NCBI GenBank assembly: GCA_947487765.1 | Contig: CANKXO010000004.1 | Coordinates: 434,001-498,000 of the forward strand | Length of the DNA stretch: 64,000 nucleotides | Source: an uncultured Pseudomonadales bacterium | GTDB lineage: Bacteria > Pseudomonadota > Gammaproteobacteria > Pseudomonadales > Cellvibrionaceae | Direction: 5' to 3' | In this document: in pieces, positions 34,853 to 44,571 of the stretch | Layout of the letters: every line of letters begins with the position of its first letter | Numbering within the stretch: the first letter of the stretch is position 1 | Notes under the pieces: model-generated | Databases searched by the model: none | Seen by the model: only the letters and a program-made list of their open reading frames with translations | What the model was told of the DNA's origin: nothing | Made by a program: the position numbers and the translations under genes

Positions 34853-36856
34853 TTATTCTGCTAATAGCTCTTCAGCCGTTGCAACAACATTGTCAACGGT
34901 AAAGCCGAAGTGCTCCATCAAATCGTTAATGGGGGCTGACTCACCAAAGGTACTCATACCAACAATGCGTCCATCAAGGCCAACAAATTTATACCAGTAA
35001 TCTTCATGGCCCGCTTCGATAGCTACACGCGCACCAACTTCTATTGGTAAAACAGATTGCTTGTAAGCGGCATCTTGTGCAGAAAATATTTCAGCACAAG
35101 GCATAGAAACTACACGAATTTTTTTGCCTTTTGACGTTAATTCCTCTGCTGAATTGATGGCAAGTTCCAGTTCAGAGCCTGTTGCAATAACGATTAGATC
35201 TGGCTCACCAGCACAGTCTTTAAGAATGTAGCCACCTTTTTCTATATTGGCGACTTGTTCTTTATTGCGGGGCATTGGTGCTAGTTTCTGGCGTGAAAAT
35301 ATTAATGCGCTGGGGCCATTACGACGTTCGATGGCTGCTTTCCAGCAAACGGCAGATTCAACGGCATCGCAAGGGCGCCAGGTATGAAGGTTAGGGGTCG
35401 CACGTAAAGCAGTTAACTGTTCAACAGGTTGGTGAGTGGGGCCATCTTCACCTAAGCCAATTGAATCATGGGTATAGACAAAAATACTTTGCTTGCCCAT
35501 TAAGGCCGCCATGCGTACCGCGTTACGAGCGTATTCCATAAACATCAGGAAGGTTGCACCGTAATTCACGAAACCGCCATGTAAGGCGATACCATTCATC
35601 ATAGCGCTCATACCAAATTCTCGAACACCGTAATAGAGGTAATTACCGCTGGCATCTTCAGCCGTAACAGGTTTTGAGCCAGACCAAATTGTGTTGTTGG
35701 AGCCGGCTAGATCAGCAGAACCACCGAGTAATTCAGGTAATAATGGCCCAAAAGCATTTAAGCTGGCTTGCGAGGCTTTACGGGATTCGGTTTTTTCCAT
35801 TTTCTCTTGGCATTCAGCGATATATGCATCGGCTTTTTCGCTAAAATCTGCGGGCAATTCGCCTTTAATTACACGGCGCTCAAATTCAACGGCTAATTCT
35901 GGGTGAGCTGATTTGTAGGCTTCAAAACGTGCATTCCAATCGGATTCAGCGCTTTCGCCTTTTGTTTTTGCATCCCAACCATTGTATATATCCGCTGGGA
36001 TTTCAAATGGAGCATGTGTCCAGCCTAAGGCTTCGCGAGTTAATTTAATTTCATCTTCGCCTAGGGCTGCACCGTGAGAAGACGCTTTACCTTGTTTGTT
36101 CGGTGAGCCAAAGCCAATAATGGTTTTACAGCAGATCAGAGTTGGTCTATTGGTTTCACTACGCGCTGTTTTAATCGCCGTTGTGATTTCTTCGGGGTCG
36201 TGACCATTAACATTAGGAATCACTTGCCAGCCATAAGCTTCAAAGCGCTTAGGTGTATCATCGCTGAACCAACCTTCTACTTCGCCATCAATGGATATGC
36301 CATTGTCATCGTAAAAAGCAATTAACTTGCCTAGGCCTAAGGTGCCTGCTAGTGAACAAGCTTCGTGGGAGATGCCCTCCATCATACAGCCGTCACCTAA
36401 GAAGGTATAAGTGTAGTGATCGACGATATTGTGGTTATCACGATTAAATTGGGCAGCCAGCACTTTTTCTGCAGTCGCCATACCTACTGCATTAGTAATC
36501 CCTTGACCTAAAGGCCCGGTGGTTGTTTCAACGCCTGGGGCATATCCGTATTCGGGATGACCTGGCGTTTTCGAGTGCAACTTGCGGAAGTTCTTTAATT
36601 CCTCAATGGGTAACTCGTAACCACTCAGGTGCAACAATGAGTAAATCAACATCGAGCCATGGCCGTTAGACAGCACAAAGCGATCACGGTCAGGCCATGC
36701 AGGGTTTACCGGGTTATGCTGCAAATAGTCATTCCATAACACTTCCGCAATATCGGCCATGCCCATAGGCGCGCCTGGGTGACCAGAATTAGCTTGTTGA
36801 ACGGCGTCCATACTTAAAGCGCGTATGGCATTAGCGAGATCTTGACGAGTTGGCAT
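34853..36856 (-). CDS. tkt: Transketolase
   Basis: Transketolase moves two-carbon ketol units between sugar phosphates using thiamine diphosphate. The product (667 residues from ATG 36856) is complete: [21 protein letters not shown], the thiamine-diphosphate [18 protein letters not shown] motif, [11 protein letters not shown], the second domain's [16 protein letters not shown] and the C-terminal SRQKLAP and [14 protein letters not shown] 36877 would add seven residues; ATG is the family start. It is first in the series with epd, pgk and fba. No metK is adjacent. Confidence 0.96.
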   Translation of the reverse strand: MPTRQDLANAIRALSMDAVQQANSGHPGAPMGMADIAEVLWNDYLQHNPVNPAWPDRDRFVLSNGHGSMLIYSLLHLSGYELPIEELKNFRKLHSKTPGHPEYGYAPGVETTTGPLGQGITNAVGMATAEKVLAAQFNRDNHNIVDHYTYTFLGDGCMMEGISHEACSLAGTLGLGKLIAFYDDNGISIDGEVEGWFSDDTPKRFEAYGWQVIPNVNGHDPEEITTAIKTARSETNRPTLICCKTIIGFGSPNKQGKASSHGAALGEDEIKLTREALGWTHAPFEIPADIYNGWDAKTKGESAESDWNARFEAYKSAHPELAVEFERRVIKGELPADFSEKADAYIAECQEKMEKTESRKASQASLNAFGPLLPELLGGSADLAGSNNTIWSGSKPVTAEDASGNYLYYGVREFGMSAMMNGIALHGGFVNYGATFLMFMEYARNAVRMAALMGKQSIFVYTHDSIGLGEDGPTHQPVEQLTALRATPNLHTWRPCDAVESAVCWKAAIERRNGPSALIFSRQKLAPMPRNKEQVANIEKGGYILKDCAGEPDLIVIATGSELELAINSAEELTSKGKKIRVVSMPCAEIFSAQDAAYKQSVLPIEVGARVAIEAGHEDYWYKFVGLDGRIVGMSTFGESAPINDLMEHFGFTVDNVVATAEELLAE

Positions 36857-37030
36857 AGGGGGAAGTTCCTGAGTCAATCTAAAGGGCTGTAGGGGGTGCT
36901 GTAAAAAGCCGCCATTCTCGCATATTTACAGGGTAGACAATACCGTAAATCACCCCTTTTTTTGCATTAAATTGAACATAATCACCGATCTTCGGCTGGT
37001 TGAGACAATTGTTTATCTTTCTTGCTGTCT

Positions 37031-37678
37031 TCACCTCGTGGAGCTGGGTTCGCCCAGTAAATGGAAAACTAATTGTTTGCAGCTTGCCAATAACTCTTCT
37101 GCCATTTTCGTGTCATTAATTGCACGTGCGACTGCAACAGAACCGACAAGCATTCCTGTTATTGCCATGCCATCTAATTGTTTTTCCTTATAAGTGGTGT
37201 CTAATTTCTGGGTAATAATCTGGGCCATATTGCCGAATACTGTGGTGTAAGCAGATCTAATTGAGGGTTCTCTAACGGCAACATCTGTTGCTAAGAATGC
37301 TAAAGGGCATTGATTTATATCTAGGTTCACATGTCCAATACTCAAATAACGTTCGATCAGTTCTAAAAAGCAATCGTTGTTGAGAGTCATGCTGTTGGCA
37401 CTATATTCCATGTCATTTTTATACTTGTCCGAATCATTGAGTGTCTCGATGGCTTTTGCTAAACGGCTATTTTTGGACATGCTGAAAATAGTTTCTTTAT
37501 AAAGGTCTGCCTTGCTGGAAAAGTGTGCATAGAAACCACCGCGAGTCATCTCTGCTTCCAACATGATTTCATCAATCGATGTATTCTCAAATCCCTGAGC
37601 TGTGAATAACTTCGAGGCTGCGCTTAAAATTTTCTCTCGGCTCTTTTCTTTGTGTTCTGGTGTTAATGGCATAATCAC
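37031..37678 (-). CDS. TetR-family transcriptional regulator
   Basis: The 215-residue protein has an N-terminal TetR helix-turn-helix (EKILSAASKLFTAQGFENTSIDEIMLEAEMTRGGFYAHFSSKADLYKE) and an all-helical ligand domain. GAGG precedes the ATG. It is divergent from fabB with 79 bases between starts, so it probably represses its own gene and fabB. A candidate operator is listed separately. The ligand is unknown; acyl-CoA or another fatty-acid signal would fit. Confidence 0.92.
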   Translation of the reverse strand: MIMPLTPEHKEKSREKILSAASKLFTAQGFENTSIDEIMLEAEMTRGGFYAHFSSKADLYKETIFSMSKNSRLAKAIETLNDSDKYKNDMEYSANSMTLNNDCFLELIERYLSIGHVNLDINQCPLAFLATDVAVREPSIRSAYTTVFGNMAQIITQKLDTTYKEKQLDGMAITGMLVGSVAVARAINDTKMAEELLASCKQLVFHLLGEPSSTR

Positions 37679-37690
37679 CTCTAATTTTTA

Positions 37691-37708
37691 ATATGTTGTT
37701 TATCATAT
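37691..37708. promoter_or_regulatory. Candidate TetR operator over the fabB -10 region
   Basis: ATATG (37691-37695) and CATAT (37704-37708) form an inverted repeat with eight bases between arms. It overlaps a consensus -10 hexamer, TATAAT (37706-37711), reading towards fabB. It lies between the divergent TetR and fabB genes, which is where an operator is expected. The assignment is inference. Confidence 0.45.
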
Positions 37709-37724
37709 AATAAAAATAATTAAT

Positions 37725-37759
37725 ATAAGACACCTTTCTTCAATAGATAGGTGTCTTAT
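37725..37759 (+). promoter_or_regulatory. Hairpin masking the fabB ribosome site and start
   Basis: Arms ATAAGACACCT (37725-37735) and AGGTGTCTTAT (37749-37759) pair perfectly over 11 bases with a 13-base loop. The second arm contains the fabB ribosome site AGGTG (37749-37753) and the first two bases of its ATG (37758). The -10 box at 37706-37711 would start transcripts near 37718, so the whole hairpin would be in the mRNA. Confidence 0.7.
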
Positions 37760-38984
37760 GCGGCGAGTTGTAATTACCGGAATGGGGGCTGTTTCCAGTA
37801 TTGGGAATAATGTTAGTGAAGTAACAGAGTCGCTCAAAAATGCACGGTCTGGCATTCAATATCAAGGGGCTTATAGAGCAAAAGGTTTACGCTGTCAGGT
37901 TGCAGGCTCCATACAAAATCTGGATTGTTCAGAGCATATTCCGCGTAAGTTGTATCGATTTATGGGTGATGCAGCAGCCTATGGCTATATCGCATCACAA
38001 GAGGCAATTAAGCAATCCGGTTTAGATGTGTCTCTGATTAGTAACCCAAGAACAGGTTTAGTCATGGGGTCTGGGGGTGCATCGACAGAAGATATTGTTG
38101 TAGCCAGCGAATTACTGGATAGGCGAGGTGTACGCAAAATAGGCCCTTACCGAGTGACATCGACTATGGCCAGCACCATGTCGGCCTGCTTGGCTACAGC
38201 GTTTGGTATTAAAGGAATGAATGTCAGTATGAGTTCGGCCTGTTCTACCAGTGCACATTGCATTGGTTACGGGATGGAGCTTATACAGTGGGGCAAGCAA
38301 GATATTGTGCTAGTTGGTGGGGGTGAAGCAGAGCATTGGAGTATGAGTTGTCTGTTTGATGCTATGGGCGCCTTTTCAACGCAATATAACGATCAGCCAG
38401 AGAAGGCGAGCAGAGCTTATGATCAACACCGAGATGGATTTGTGATTGCCGGTGGTGCAGGGACCTTAGTGCTAGAGGAGCGTGAGCATGCGTTAAAACG
38501 TGGCGCTAACATCTTAGGTGAGTTGGTGGGCTACGGCACAGCTTCTGACGGCTGCGATATGGTCAGCCCATCGGGCGAAGGTGCTGAAAACGCCATGAGA
38601 ATGGCTGTGTTCACTGTTGATGAGCCTATCGACTACTTAAATACACACGGTACCAGCACACCCGTCGGAGATATTGTTGAGTTGACTGCTACCGAAAATG
38701 TTTTTGGCAATCGTTTTCCTTTATTCAGCTCGACAAAATCATTAACGGGCCACTCTCTCGGCGCGGCAGGTGTTCACGAAGCGATTTACAGTTTAATTAT
38801 GCTGAACGAACACTTTATTACACCTTCTGCCAATATTGAAAGTTTGGATAACAGTATTGCCGAAAATTCTATGTTGCGAGAAAAAATTGTTTTGCAGAAA
38901 ATCAATAAACATTTAAAAACAGTAATGAGTAATAGTTTTGGTTTTGGTGGCACTAATGTCAGTTTGGTTTTTCAGAAGAGCTAG
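37758..38984 (+). CDS. fabB: Beta-ketoacyl-ACP synthase I (FabB-type)
   Basis: The enzyme condenses malonyl-ACP with growing acyl-ACP in fatty acid synthesis. The 408-residue product begins [15 protein letters not shown] and has the active-site Cys in [11 protein letters not shown], the first His in [11 protein letters not shown] and the second in [13 protein letters not shown], with the GFGGTN end. The family residues match FabB more than FabF. No fabA is adjacent; the neighbour is a divergent TetR gene. It may be a second, regulated FabB. Confidence 0.93.
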   Translation: MRRVVITGMGAVSSIGNNVSEVTESLKNARSGIQYQGAYRAKGLRCQVAGSIQNLDCSEHIPRKLYRFMGDAAAYGYIASQEAIKQSGLDVSLISNPRTGLVMGSGGASTEDIVVASELLDRRGVRKIGPYRVTSTMASTMSACLATAFGIKGMNVSMSSACSTSAHCIGYGMELIQWGKQDIVLVGGGEAEHWSMSCLFDAMGAFSTQYNDQPEKASRAYDQHRDGFVIAGGAGTLVLEEREHALKRGANILGELVGYGTASDGCDMVSPSGEGAENAMRMAVFTVDEPIDYLNTHGTSTPVGDIVELTATENVFGNRFPLFSSTKSLTGHSLGAAGVHEAIYSLIMLNEHFITPSANIESLDNSIAENSMLREKIVLQKINKHLKTVMSNSFGFGGTNVSLVFQKS

Positions 38985-39002
38985 AATGAATTGAAATGAT
39001 GT

Positions 39003-39950
39003 TTACGTGTCACTATGCGCTGCTTGAAGGGCTTCTTGTTTATAAGAAACCTGATTCCTTCCGTTGTCCTTTGCTTGGTAGAGAAGTTGATCAGCGGCTT
39101 TAATTAACATGGTGGCATTATTCTTTTCGTGAGAATACATTGTTATTAAACCAATGCTTATTGTCAGGTAGGGCGTTATAGGTGACTCTTCATTAGGAAT
39201 TCTCAGATCCCTAATGGATTTCATTAATCGTTTAATAAGCATTTGCGCGTGATCTGCGTCAGTATTGCCATACACAATAGCAAATTCTTCACCGCCATAG
39301 CGGGCGCACATATCACTAGGCCTTTGCGTATATGTCTTCAGTACGCCGGCTATTTTTTTTAAACAGCTATCTCCGGCTTGGTGGCCATAGGTGTCATTTA
39401 GTATTTTGAAGTGATCAATGTCGATCATCGCTAAAGAGATAGGTGACCTTAAGCGTGCGCAGCGTTCCCATTCAAAATCGAGGTATTCATCAAAGTGCCG
39501 GCGGTTAGAAACCTCAGTCAGGCCATCAATGCGGGAGAGTGTGAGTACTTTATTTTCGGCTAACTTTCTTTTTGTGATGTCGCGATGAGAAATAACGAAG
39601 TAGCGATGATCTTTCAGGTTAAATGGCGTTACTTGCATCATAAACCAATGCTTTTCTGATTGGCTATGGCAAGGGTATTCTAAATAAAATTCTTCTGAAT
39701 TAGCGCTGATGACGTCGGTAATGCCATCAGCTGCACGTCGACCAAATTCATCACCTGTACTTGCTGAGTTTTCACAAACTTCTAGATAGTTCGTGTTTTT
39801 CCAGTCGATGCTGGACGGGCAGCTATTGTCCTTGCCGAATGTCGTCCAGGCATTGTTAACAAAAAGGATATTTCCTGTGTGGTCGATAACAACAATGTGG
39901 TCTTTCATTGCATTGAGGGTGGATTCTAGAAATTCTCGAGACTCAGGCAT
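39003..39950 (-). CDS. PAS-domain diguanylate cyclase
   Basis: A PAS sensor (LNAMKDHIVVIDHTGNILFVNNAWTTFGK) is followed by a GGDEF domain with the active motif GGEEF in ARYGGEEFAIVYG, so it should make cyclic di-GMP. The metal Asp (IDIDHFKILND) and the FSISIGL-type end are present. ATG 39950 is used rather than TTG 39983; about 315 residues. An RxxD inhibitory site is not obvious. It is convergent with fabB. A PilZ effector gene is at 28591. Confidence 0.9.
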   Translation of the reverse strand: MPESREFLESTLNAMKDHIVVIDHTGNILFVNNAWTTFGKDNSCPSSIDWKNTNYLEVCENSASTGDEFGRRAADGITDVISANSEEFYLEYPCHSQSEKHWFMMQVTPFNLKDHRYFVISHRDITKRKLAENKVLTLSRIDGLTEVSNRRHFDEYLDFEWERCARLRSPISLAMIDIDHFKILNDTYGHQAGDSCLKKIAGVLKTYTQRPSDMCARYGGEEFAIVYGNTDADHAQMLIKRLMKSIRDLRIPNEESPITPYLTISIGLITMYSHEKNNATMLIKAADQLLYQAKDNGRNQVSYKQEALQAAHSDT

Positions 39951-40098
39951 ACATGTAACCCATTGTTCAGACAGCGTTAGCAAAGAAAGTAAAGTCTTAA
40001 AGAGTATTGCTAATATATTATTATTTTATAAGCCTTATCGATTAATAATAGACTTTTTTTGCTAATTAACAAGGTTTGTAAGGCCCATTATTACGTAA

Positions 40099-41565
40099 TT
40101 AATTTTTTTCAATACTAAAGACGTCGTCTTTAGGTAGCCGCATTATTTTGACGTCAATAATTGTCGCGCTAAACGTTTTTAAAATGTGTTGTAGGTGTTT
40201 ACTGCTCAGTTTAAGTGTAATTGGCACATAAGCAATATGATTCGAGTCAGGCTCGTAAGCAGTAATTTCTACATTTAAGGGTGCTATATGTTTGAGTTTA
40301 TCGTCCCATTGTTTGGTGTGCTTATTGTATTCCACTGTACGGCAATAAAAGGTTGTGGTTCCAGGGTGGCTTTGATTGCAATGTTTATCTTCAATCATGC
40401 CTTCTAGTGCGTGCTGTTTTGAATTTTCCTTGGAGGAATGAAAGGTAATGTCATTGTAATCAACGCTATGCCCGAACTGATCACGCACACGGATAATAAT
40501 TTGTATATGGCCTTCGTATTGGGCTTGCTTGTCCCATCCAAAAATATTTTTCTTGAGCTTGCTGGCCCTTATTAAGGTTTTTTCAGTGAGTTTCTGAAAA
40601 CGATTTCCTGTTTTTTTATAATCTTGGCTATCGTAGGGGGTTTGTAGCGCGGCTTTGATATAAGGGATAATATGGCGGCGGTTGTCGTCGCCATCAACAA
40701 TGCCAATGTCATCACCAAAATGGGCGGTTTCATACAATAGGCCAAACGGCACTGTTGGTCGTTTGATAATTAAGTGATCTAAAGAATATTCGTAATAAGT
40801 ATCGGTGACAGCGGTATTGCCTTCCCGTTTTTTGATTAAGTTGATTAACCCTTTAGCGGTGAGTTTTTTTGTTTTCTCTGCAGGCTTTACCTCAATGTAA
40901 TTAAAGTTTAAATTGCAGGAAGAGGTACGCACAGTGTTGTCAGATGAATCCTCTTTAACATAACGAATAGGGATTAATTTCATCACCGTTTTTAATGCGC
41001 CTGCAAATGTTTGCGAACCGTTTAAGCAAAACTCCTGTACTTGATAATCGTCGTACATACTATTGCCAGGTTGTAAAAAATGCCGGTGCATATCCAGTGT
41101 TTTCCAAGAGCCAAATTCTAATTCCTTGAGTATGCGTGTGCCAGATTGATTGCCTGTAAAAATAAAGCGCCCCCAGCGTGCCAATTGGCCTTTGCCAATA
41201 TGCGCCAGGCCGCTGCCAAAGTTTGCGCCAGCCAAGTGAACAAGGTTTTGAATGGGGCAAGGTTTAGTGCTGTATCGTTTAATCCAATTACGTACCACTA
41301 ATGCGCCTGTACTGTGTATCACTACATGAAAGCCAGATTCTAATAAATGTGGGTAATCCTTTTTCAGTGCGCGGTCCATAGCAAAGCTTACATCATTTAA
41401 CGATACGCCATCACTTAATGAAATCCAGCGGCTGAGGTCTAACTCTTTAATAACGCCATGGCCAAACTCTTTGCGCAATAGTTTGGGAAGTTTGCCGTAA
41501 ATTTTTTTAGCGGGGGTATCTTTACCTTCAGAGCTATAACCGTGGATGAGTAGAATAGGTAGCAT
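40099..41565 (-). CDS. Alpha/beta hydrolase, lipase-like, possible type VI lipase effector
   Basis: The 488-residue protein opens with an oxyanion-hole stretch ILLIHGYSSEGKD and the nucleophile elbow VVIHSTGALVVRNW (Ser85). EDSSDNTVRTSS may supply the Asp, and TAHFGDDIGIVDGDDN the region near the His. The second half (about 260-488) does not match a family I know. The N-terminus has no signal peptide, which suits a protein delivered by another system, as type VI lipases are, but no type VI genes are in the window. AAGGA precedes the ATG. Confidence 0.65.
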   Translation of the reverse strand: MLPILLIHGYSSEGKDTPAKKIYGKLPKLLRKEFGHGVIKELDLSRWISLSDGVSLNDVSFAMDRALKKDYPHLLESGFHVVIHSTGALVVRNWIKRYSTKPCPIQNLVHLAGANFGSGLAHIGKGQLARWGRFIFTGNQSGTRILKELEFGSWKTLDMHRHFLQPGNSMYDDYQVQEFCLNGSQTFAGALKTVMKLIPIRYVKEDSSDNTVRTSSCNLNFNYIEVKPAEKTKKLTAKGLINLIKKREGNTAVTDTYYEYSLDHLIIKRPTVPFGLLYETAHFGDDIGIVDGDDNRRHIIPYIKAALQTPYDSQDYKKTGNRFQKLTEKTLIRASKLKKNIFGWDKQAQYEGHIQIIIRVRDQFGHSVDYNDITFHSSKENSKQHALEGMIEDKHCNQSHPGTTTFYCRTVEYNKHTKQWDDKLKHIAPLNVEITAYEPDSNHIAYVPITLKLSSKHLQHILKTFSATIIDVKIMRLPKDDVFSIEKN

Positions 41566-42250
41566 AGATTCCTTTTGACATTATTATTAATTGTTATTAC
41601 GTAAGTAAAAGAGTAATCAAGAGATAGTAATGGGTCAATAGTTTTGTGATTCAACTATACGTGGATAAAGCAATGCAAAAGGGCTGTTTGTTTAAGAGGT
41701 TATATTTTAGCCGTGATCATTTTCAATAATTGAACAGGTCATGCCGAATATCATTGTTCTGAATGCTGCCAACAGATGAATAGGTGGTGTAATGGTTAGC
41801 AGAATAAGCAGAAAGTTGGAGGGAATACAAATGATAATTTTACAATCTATCGATTAGATAAAATGCTAAAATAACTTGATTTTCTATTGTTGTTAAAATC
41901 ACCTTTTATTTTTTATATTAAGTGAATGTAGTATCTGCTCAATATAAGGTCTTCACTTTTATAAGCAGGTTATTTGATTGTGTTACCTAAATAGGCAATT
42001 TAAACCCCCAATTGTGCTCACTTTTCACCTCGTTTGATTTAAAAGGTTAACAAAATCAACTGTTTATAAGAATGGCTGGGTAGATGATGCGCTAAGCATT
42101 AGTGACAAAGTGACATAGGTTACTTTGTCACTAATAAAGTTTTGGAAGTTATTGTTGAAATCAATTAATTAACATGGATACTTAACAGTTTTATAAGGTA
42201 GAAAGCGCGTTGGCGCTATTTACAAATGTTATAAGTTTTAGGTAGAAGTT
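41566..42250. other. Intergenic region before the small-gene cluster
   Basis: This 685-base AT-rich region has no convincing ORF. It contains a strong hairpin at 42099-42134 (listed separately) and, at 42229-42235, GTTATAA about 16 bases before the next start. That resembles the 3' boundary of an integron cassette, with a short leader to the ORF. Confidence 0.45.
42099..42134. repeat. Perfect 13-base inverted repeat (hairpin)
   Basis: Arms TTAGTGACAAAGT (42099-42111) and ACTTTGTCACTAA (42122-42134) pair perfectly around a 10-base loop. There is no T-run after it, so it does not look like an intrinsic terminator. It may be an operator or an end of a small mobile element. Confidence 0.7.
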
Positions 42251-42571
42251 ATGTGGGAAGCAATCGAAGTAGAAACTTGGAAAAGTGTTCCATACATTTC
42301 AGGACGCGTGGCAACTGAGAATGATGTTCAGGAAGGTCGTGCTGTGTTCTATATTCCTTTGGGAAGTGAACCATACGAGACAGAACTTCCGCTATTTGCT
42401 TTGCAATTGGAAGAGGGCAGTAGTGAAAAAATCCCTTGTATTGCAATACAAATAGAGAATACATCTGAAGGTACTACTGTTGGTGTTAGGTACTTAGATG
42501 GAGGCAATGGGGTTGGTATGGCAGATGATTTTGAGTTTTATAGCGATATACCAAATGAAATCAATTTATAA
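42251..42571 (+). CDS. Small protein of unknown function, possible cassette gene
   Basis: I do not recognise the family. The 106-residue acidic protein is predicted to be cytoplasmic and rich in beta strands, with a short GGNGVGMADDFEFY segment at the end. The start ATG at 42251 has AGG eight bases upstream. The stop codon lies inside the attC-like site at 42566-42686, typical of integron cassettes. Confidence 0.6.
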   Translation: MWEAIEVETWKSVPYISGRVATENDVQEGRAVFYIPLGSEPYETELPLFALQLEEGSSEKIPCIAIQIENTSEGTTVGVRYLDGGNGVGMADDFEFYSDIPNEINL

Positions 42572-42686
42572 CAAGCCAATGTTGTTCGGCGCTATCGCTA
42601 TCGCTATCGCGCCCGGACTCGCCGACGTTCGTCCCAAATTGAGGTGTGTTGAGATTTATTAATAGTTTTTAATCACGGCGTTATAT
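42566..42686 (+). repeat. Integron attC-like site (degenerate)
   Basis: The 121-base element begins TTATAAC (42566-42572) and ends GTTATAT (42680-42686), as do attC sites of the long Vibrio type. After the first box comes AAGCC, and before the last CACGGC, which form a partial L-box pair. The centre has strong internal pairing (TCGGCG with CGCCGA) around three tandem GCTATC units. The L boxes pair poorly, so it is degenerate. No integrase gene is in the window. Confidence 0.5.
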
Positions 42687-42700
42687 TTTAAGGAGAGTAC

Positions 42701-42937
42701 GTGTCAGCGGCGGATAACTATAAAAAACAATTAGGTCAGGAAATTGCCAATCTGTTTGATAGTGATTTCAAATTCTATAAATCCAAATTGGAACTGAAAC
42801 GAAAAAGAGCGGGTGGGTTTGACGTTATAGTTCTATCGGGATCACATAAATGGTCTCCTAACATTGATGTTTCTTTCTATTTTGGCCGAAACTTTGATGT
42901 GGCCAGAAAGATAGAAAAAGCACTTAGCGTCAATTAG
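42701..42937 (+). CDS. Small protein of unknown function, possible cassette gene
   Basis: The 78-residue product has no family I can name. It is basic in the middle and has strands (FDVIVLSGSHKWSPNIDVSFYFG) suggesting a small alpha/beta fold. GTG at 42701 is used because AAGGAGA lies five to six bases upstream. The start is 15 bases after the end of the attC-like site, the short distance usual for integron cassettes. Confidence 0.6.
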   Translation: MSAADNYKKQLGQEIANLFDSDFKFYKSKLELKRKRAGGFDVIVLSGSHKWSPNIDVSFYFGRNFDVARKIEKALSVN

Positions 42938-43015
42938 GACGATATATACAATAAATATGGCTCAATGTCTGAATCAGTGTAAAGCTAAACTACAAGTAAA
43001 AGAGAGTAATAAACA

Positions 43016-43645
43016 ATGGATATTATCATTTCTTATCTCGGTATTTTGGGGGTTTTATGCCTCGGTATCATGAGCCCCGGGCCAAGTTTTGTGTTGGTGG
43101 CGCGAACGTCTGTTGCCGTATCAAGAAGTGATGGTCTCGCTACGGCTATTGGTATGGGTGTTGGTGGTACGGTGTTTGCCATTTTAACGTTATTAGGTTT
43201 GCAAGCCGTTTTGCTGAGTATTCCTGCTTTATACATGGTGTTGAAAGTACTGGGTGGAATATATTTGGTTTATCTCGCACTCATTATTTGGCGCGATGCT
43301 AAGCAATCTGTTGATGTGGATAGTGACTATAAGGCATCGGCCAGCATGTACCGATCATTCAAGCTTGGGCTAATCACCCAGCTTAGTAATCCAAAAACGG
43401 CTATTTTTTATGGCAGTGTCTTCGCTGCATTATTGCCTGCGGACTTGTCTATTTCAGCTGTATTGATTCTAGTGCCAATAATATTCATGCTAGAAACGAG
43501 CTGGTATGCATTGGTCGCATTATTATTGTCGTCAACAACGCCTAAAAAGATCTACTTAAATATGAAAATAGTGTTGGACCGAGTCGCTAGCGGCGTTATT
43601 GGAGCTTTAGGGGTAAAGTTATTATCTGAGGCGAAATCACCATAA
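43016..43645 (+). CDS. LysE/RhtB-family amino acid exporter
   Basis: The 209-residue inner-membrane protein has the LysE signature at the N-terminus: LCLGIMSPGPSFVLVARTSVAVSRSDGL, followed by GMGVGGTVFAILTLLGL and KVLGGIYLVYLALIIWRDA, and about six membrane helices. It would export an amino acid such as lysine, threonine or homoserine lactone. It lies in the row of small genes downstream of the cassette-like element. Confidence 0.88.
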   Translation: MDIIISYLGILGVLCLGIMSPGPSFVLVARTSVAVSRSDGLATAIGMGVGGTVFAILTLLGLQAVLLSIPALYMVLKVLGGIYLVYLALIIWRDAKQSVDVDSDYKASASMYRSFKLGLITQLSNPKTAIFYGSVFAALLPADLSISAVLILVPIIFMLETSWYALVALLLSSTTPKKIYLNMKIVLDRVASGVIGALGVKLLSEAKSP

Positions 43646-43689
43646 GCGGGATTTCATAAGTAGTGAATTACCTTCATAAAGAATAGAAA

Positions 43690-44064
43690 ATGTATATGAC
43701 TTATGACGAATACAATGATTTCTGCCGCTCGTTAACCGCAACTTCTTATGTTGTTCAGTGGGGTGGTTCCCATGTGTGGAAAGTTGGTGGAAAAGTATTT
43801 GCCATTGGTGGTTGGGAAAAAACAGATCAGCCTGCATTTACATTTAAAGTGTCGGAGCTTAATTATAATGTTTTGCAAGACAGGCCAGGGTTTAGGCCTG
43901 CGCCTTACATGGCTTCTCGTGGAATGAAATGGATACAACAATATGAATCATCTGAATCAACGGACGATGAGCTAAAATATTACCTTAAAGAATCCCATCG
44001 TATGGTGTCTTTGGGGTTGACCAAAAAATTGCAAAGAGAACTTGGGCTCAATCAGTGTGAGTAG
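43690..44064 (+). CDS. MmcQ/YjbR family protein
   Basis: The 124-residue protein matches the MmcQ/YjbR family (CyaY-like fold): YDEYNDFCRSLTAT, the WGGSHVWKVGGKVFAIGGW stretch and PGFRPAPYMASRGMKWIQ, with the C-terminal helix ending LVTKKL-like. Members are called DNA-binding-like but their role is not settled. There is another Met two codons after the first. It is common in gene-cassette arrays and in genome islands. Confidence 0.85.
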   Translation: MYMTYDEYNDFCRSLTATSYVVQWGGSHVWKVGGKVFAIGGWEKTDQPAFTFKVSELNYNVLQDRPGFRPAPYMASRGMKWIQQYESSESTDDELKYYLKESHRMVSLGLTKKLQRELGLNQCE

Positions 44065-44074
44065 AAAATAAGGT

Positions 44075-44518
44075 ATGGCACAGGTTAAACATCAAGTAGG
44101 CATTAATGGCGCTATCGATAAAATATTCTCAGCGATAACCACTAACGAAGGGTTTTCTGGGTGGTGGGCATCTTCGGCAAAAATCAATGCAGAGATTACT
44201 GGAAAGATTGATCTAACATTCGATGGCCTCACTGTTTTAAAATTTACATACCAAGATATCAAAGAGAACAAAAAAGTAGCACTCCAATGTATCGAAGGGC
44301 CAGGGGCTTGGCAGAATTCAGCGCTAATATTCGAGCTGGAGCAGGCTGATAATCAAGTGTTCGTCACGCTAACTCATCAAAACGATAATGCCAGTGATGA
44401 TGATTTTTTATATTTTTCAACAAAATGGACCTGTTACCTGCTAAGCCTTAAAAGCTTGGTTGAGACAGGTAAAGGCAGGCCATACCCCAATGATATTAAA
44501 GTTTTCGTCGGTGATTAA
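44075..44518 (+). CDS. SRPBCC (AHSA1-like) domain protein
   Basis: The 147-residue protein has a START/SRPBCC ligand-cavity fold: an INGAIDKIFSAITTNEGFSGWW start, central strands (LTFDGLTVLKFTYQDI) and a long C-terminal helix (FSTKWTCYLLSLKSLVETGKG). Such proteins bind hydrophobic ligands or act as Hsp90 activators or cyclases; nothing specific can be said. It begins ten bases after the YjbR-like gene. Confidence 0.85.
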   Translation: MAQVKHQVGINGAIDKIFSAITTNEGFSGWWASSAKINAEITGKIDLTFDGLTVLKFTYQDIKENKKVALQCIEGPGAWQNSALIFELEQADNQVFVTLTHQNDNASDDDFLYFSTKWTCYLLSLKSLVETGKGRPYPNDIKVFVGD

Positions 44519-44571
44519 TACCTGCTTATCCTAATTTTTTTGATTTTATTGTGATATAGAGAATAATAACT

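Noticed and set aside
42591-42610. Three tandem GCTATC units as a separate microsatellite.
   Set aside because: They lie within the pairing core of the attC-like site and are better explained as part of it.
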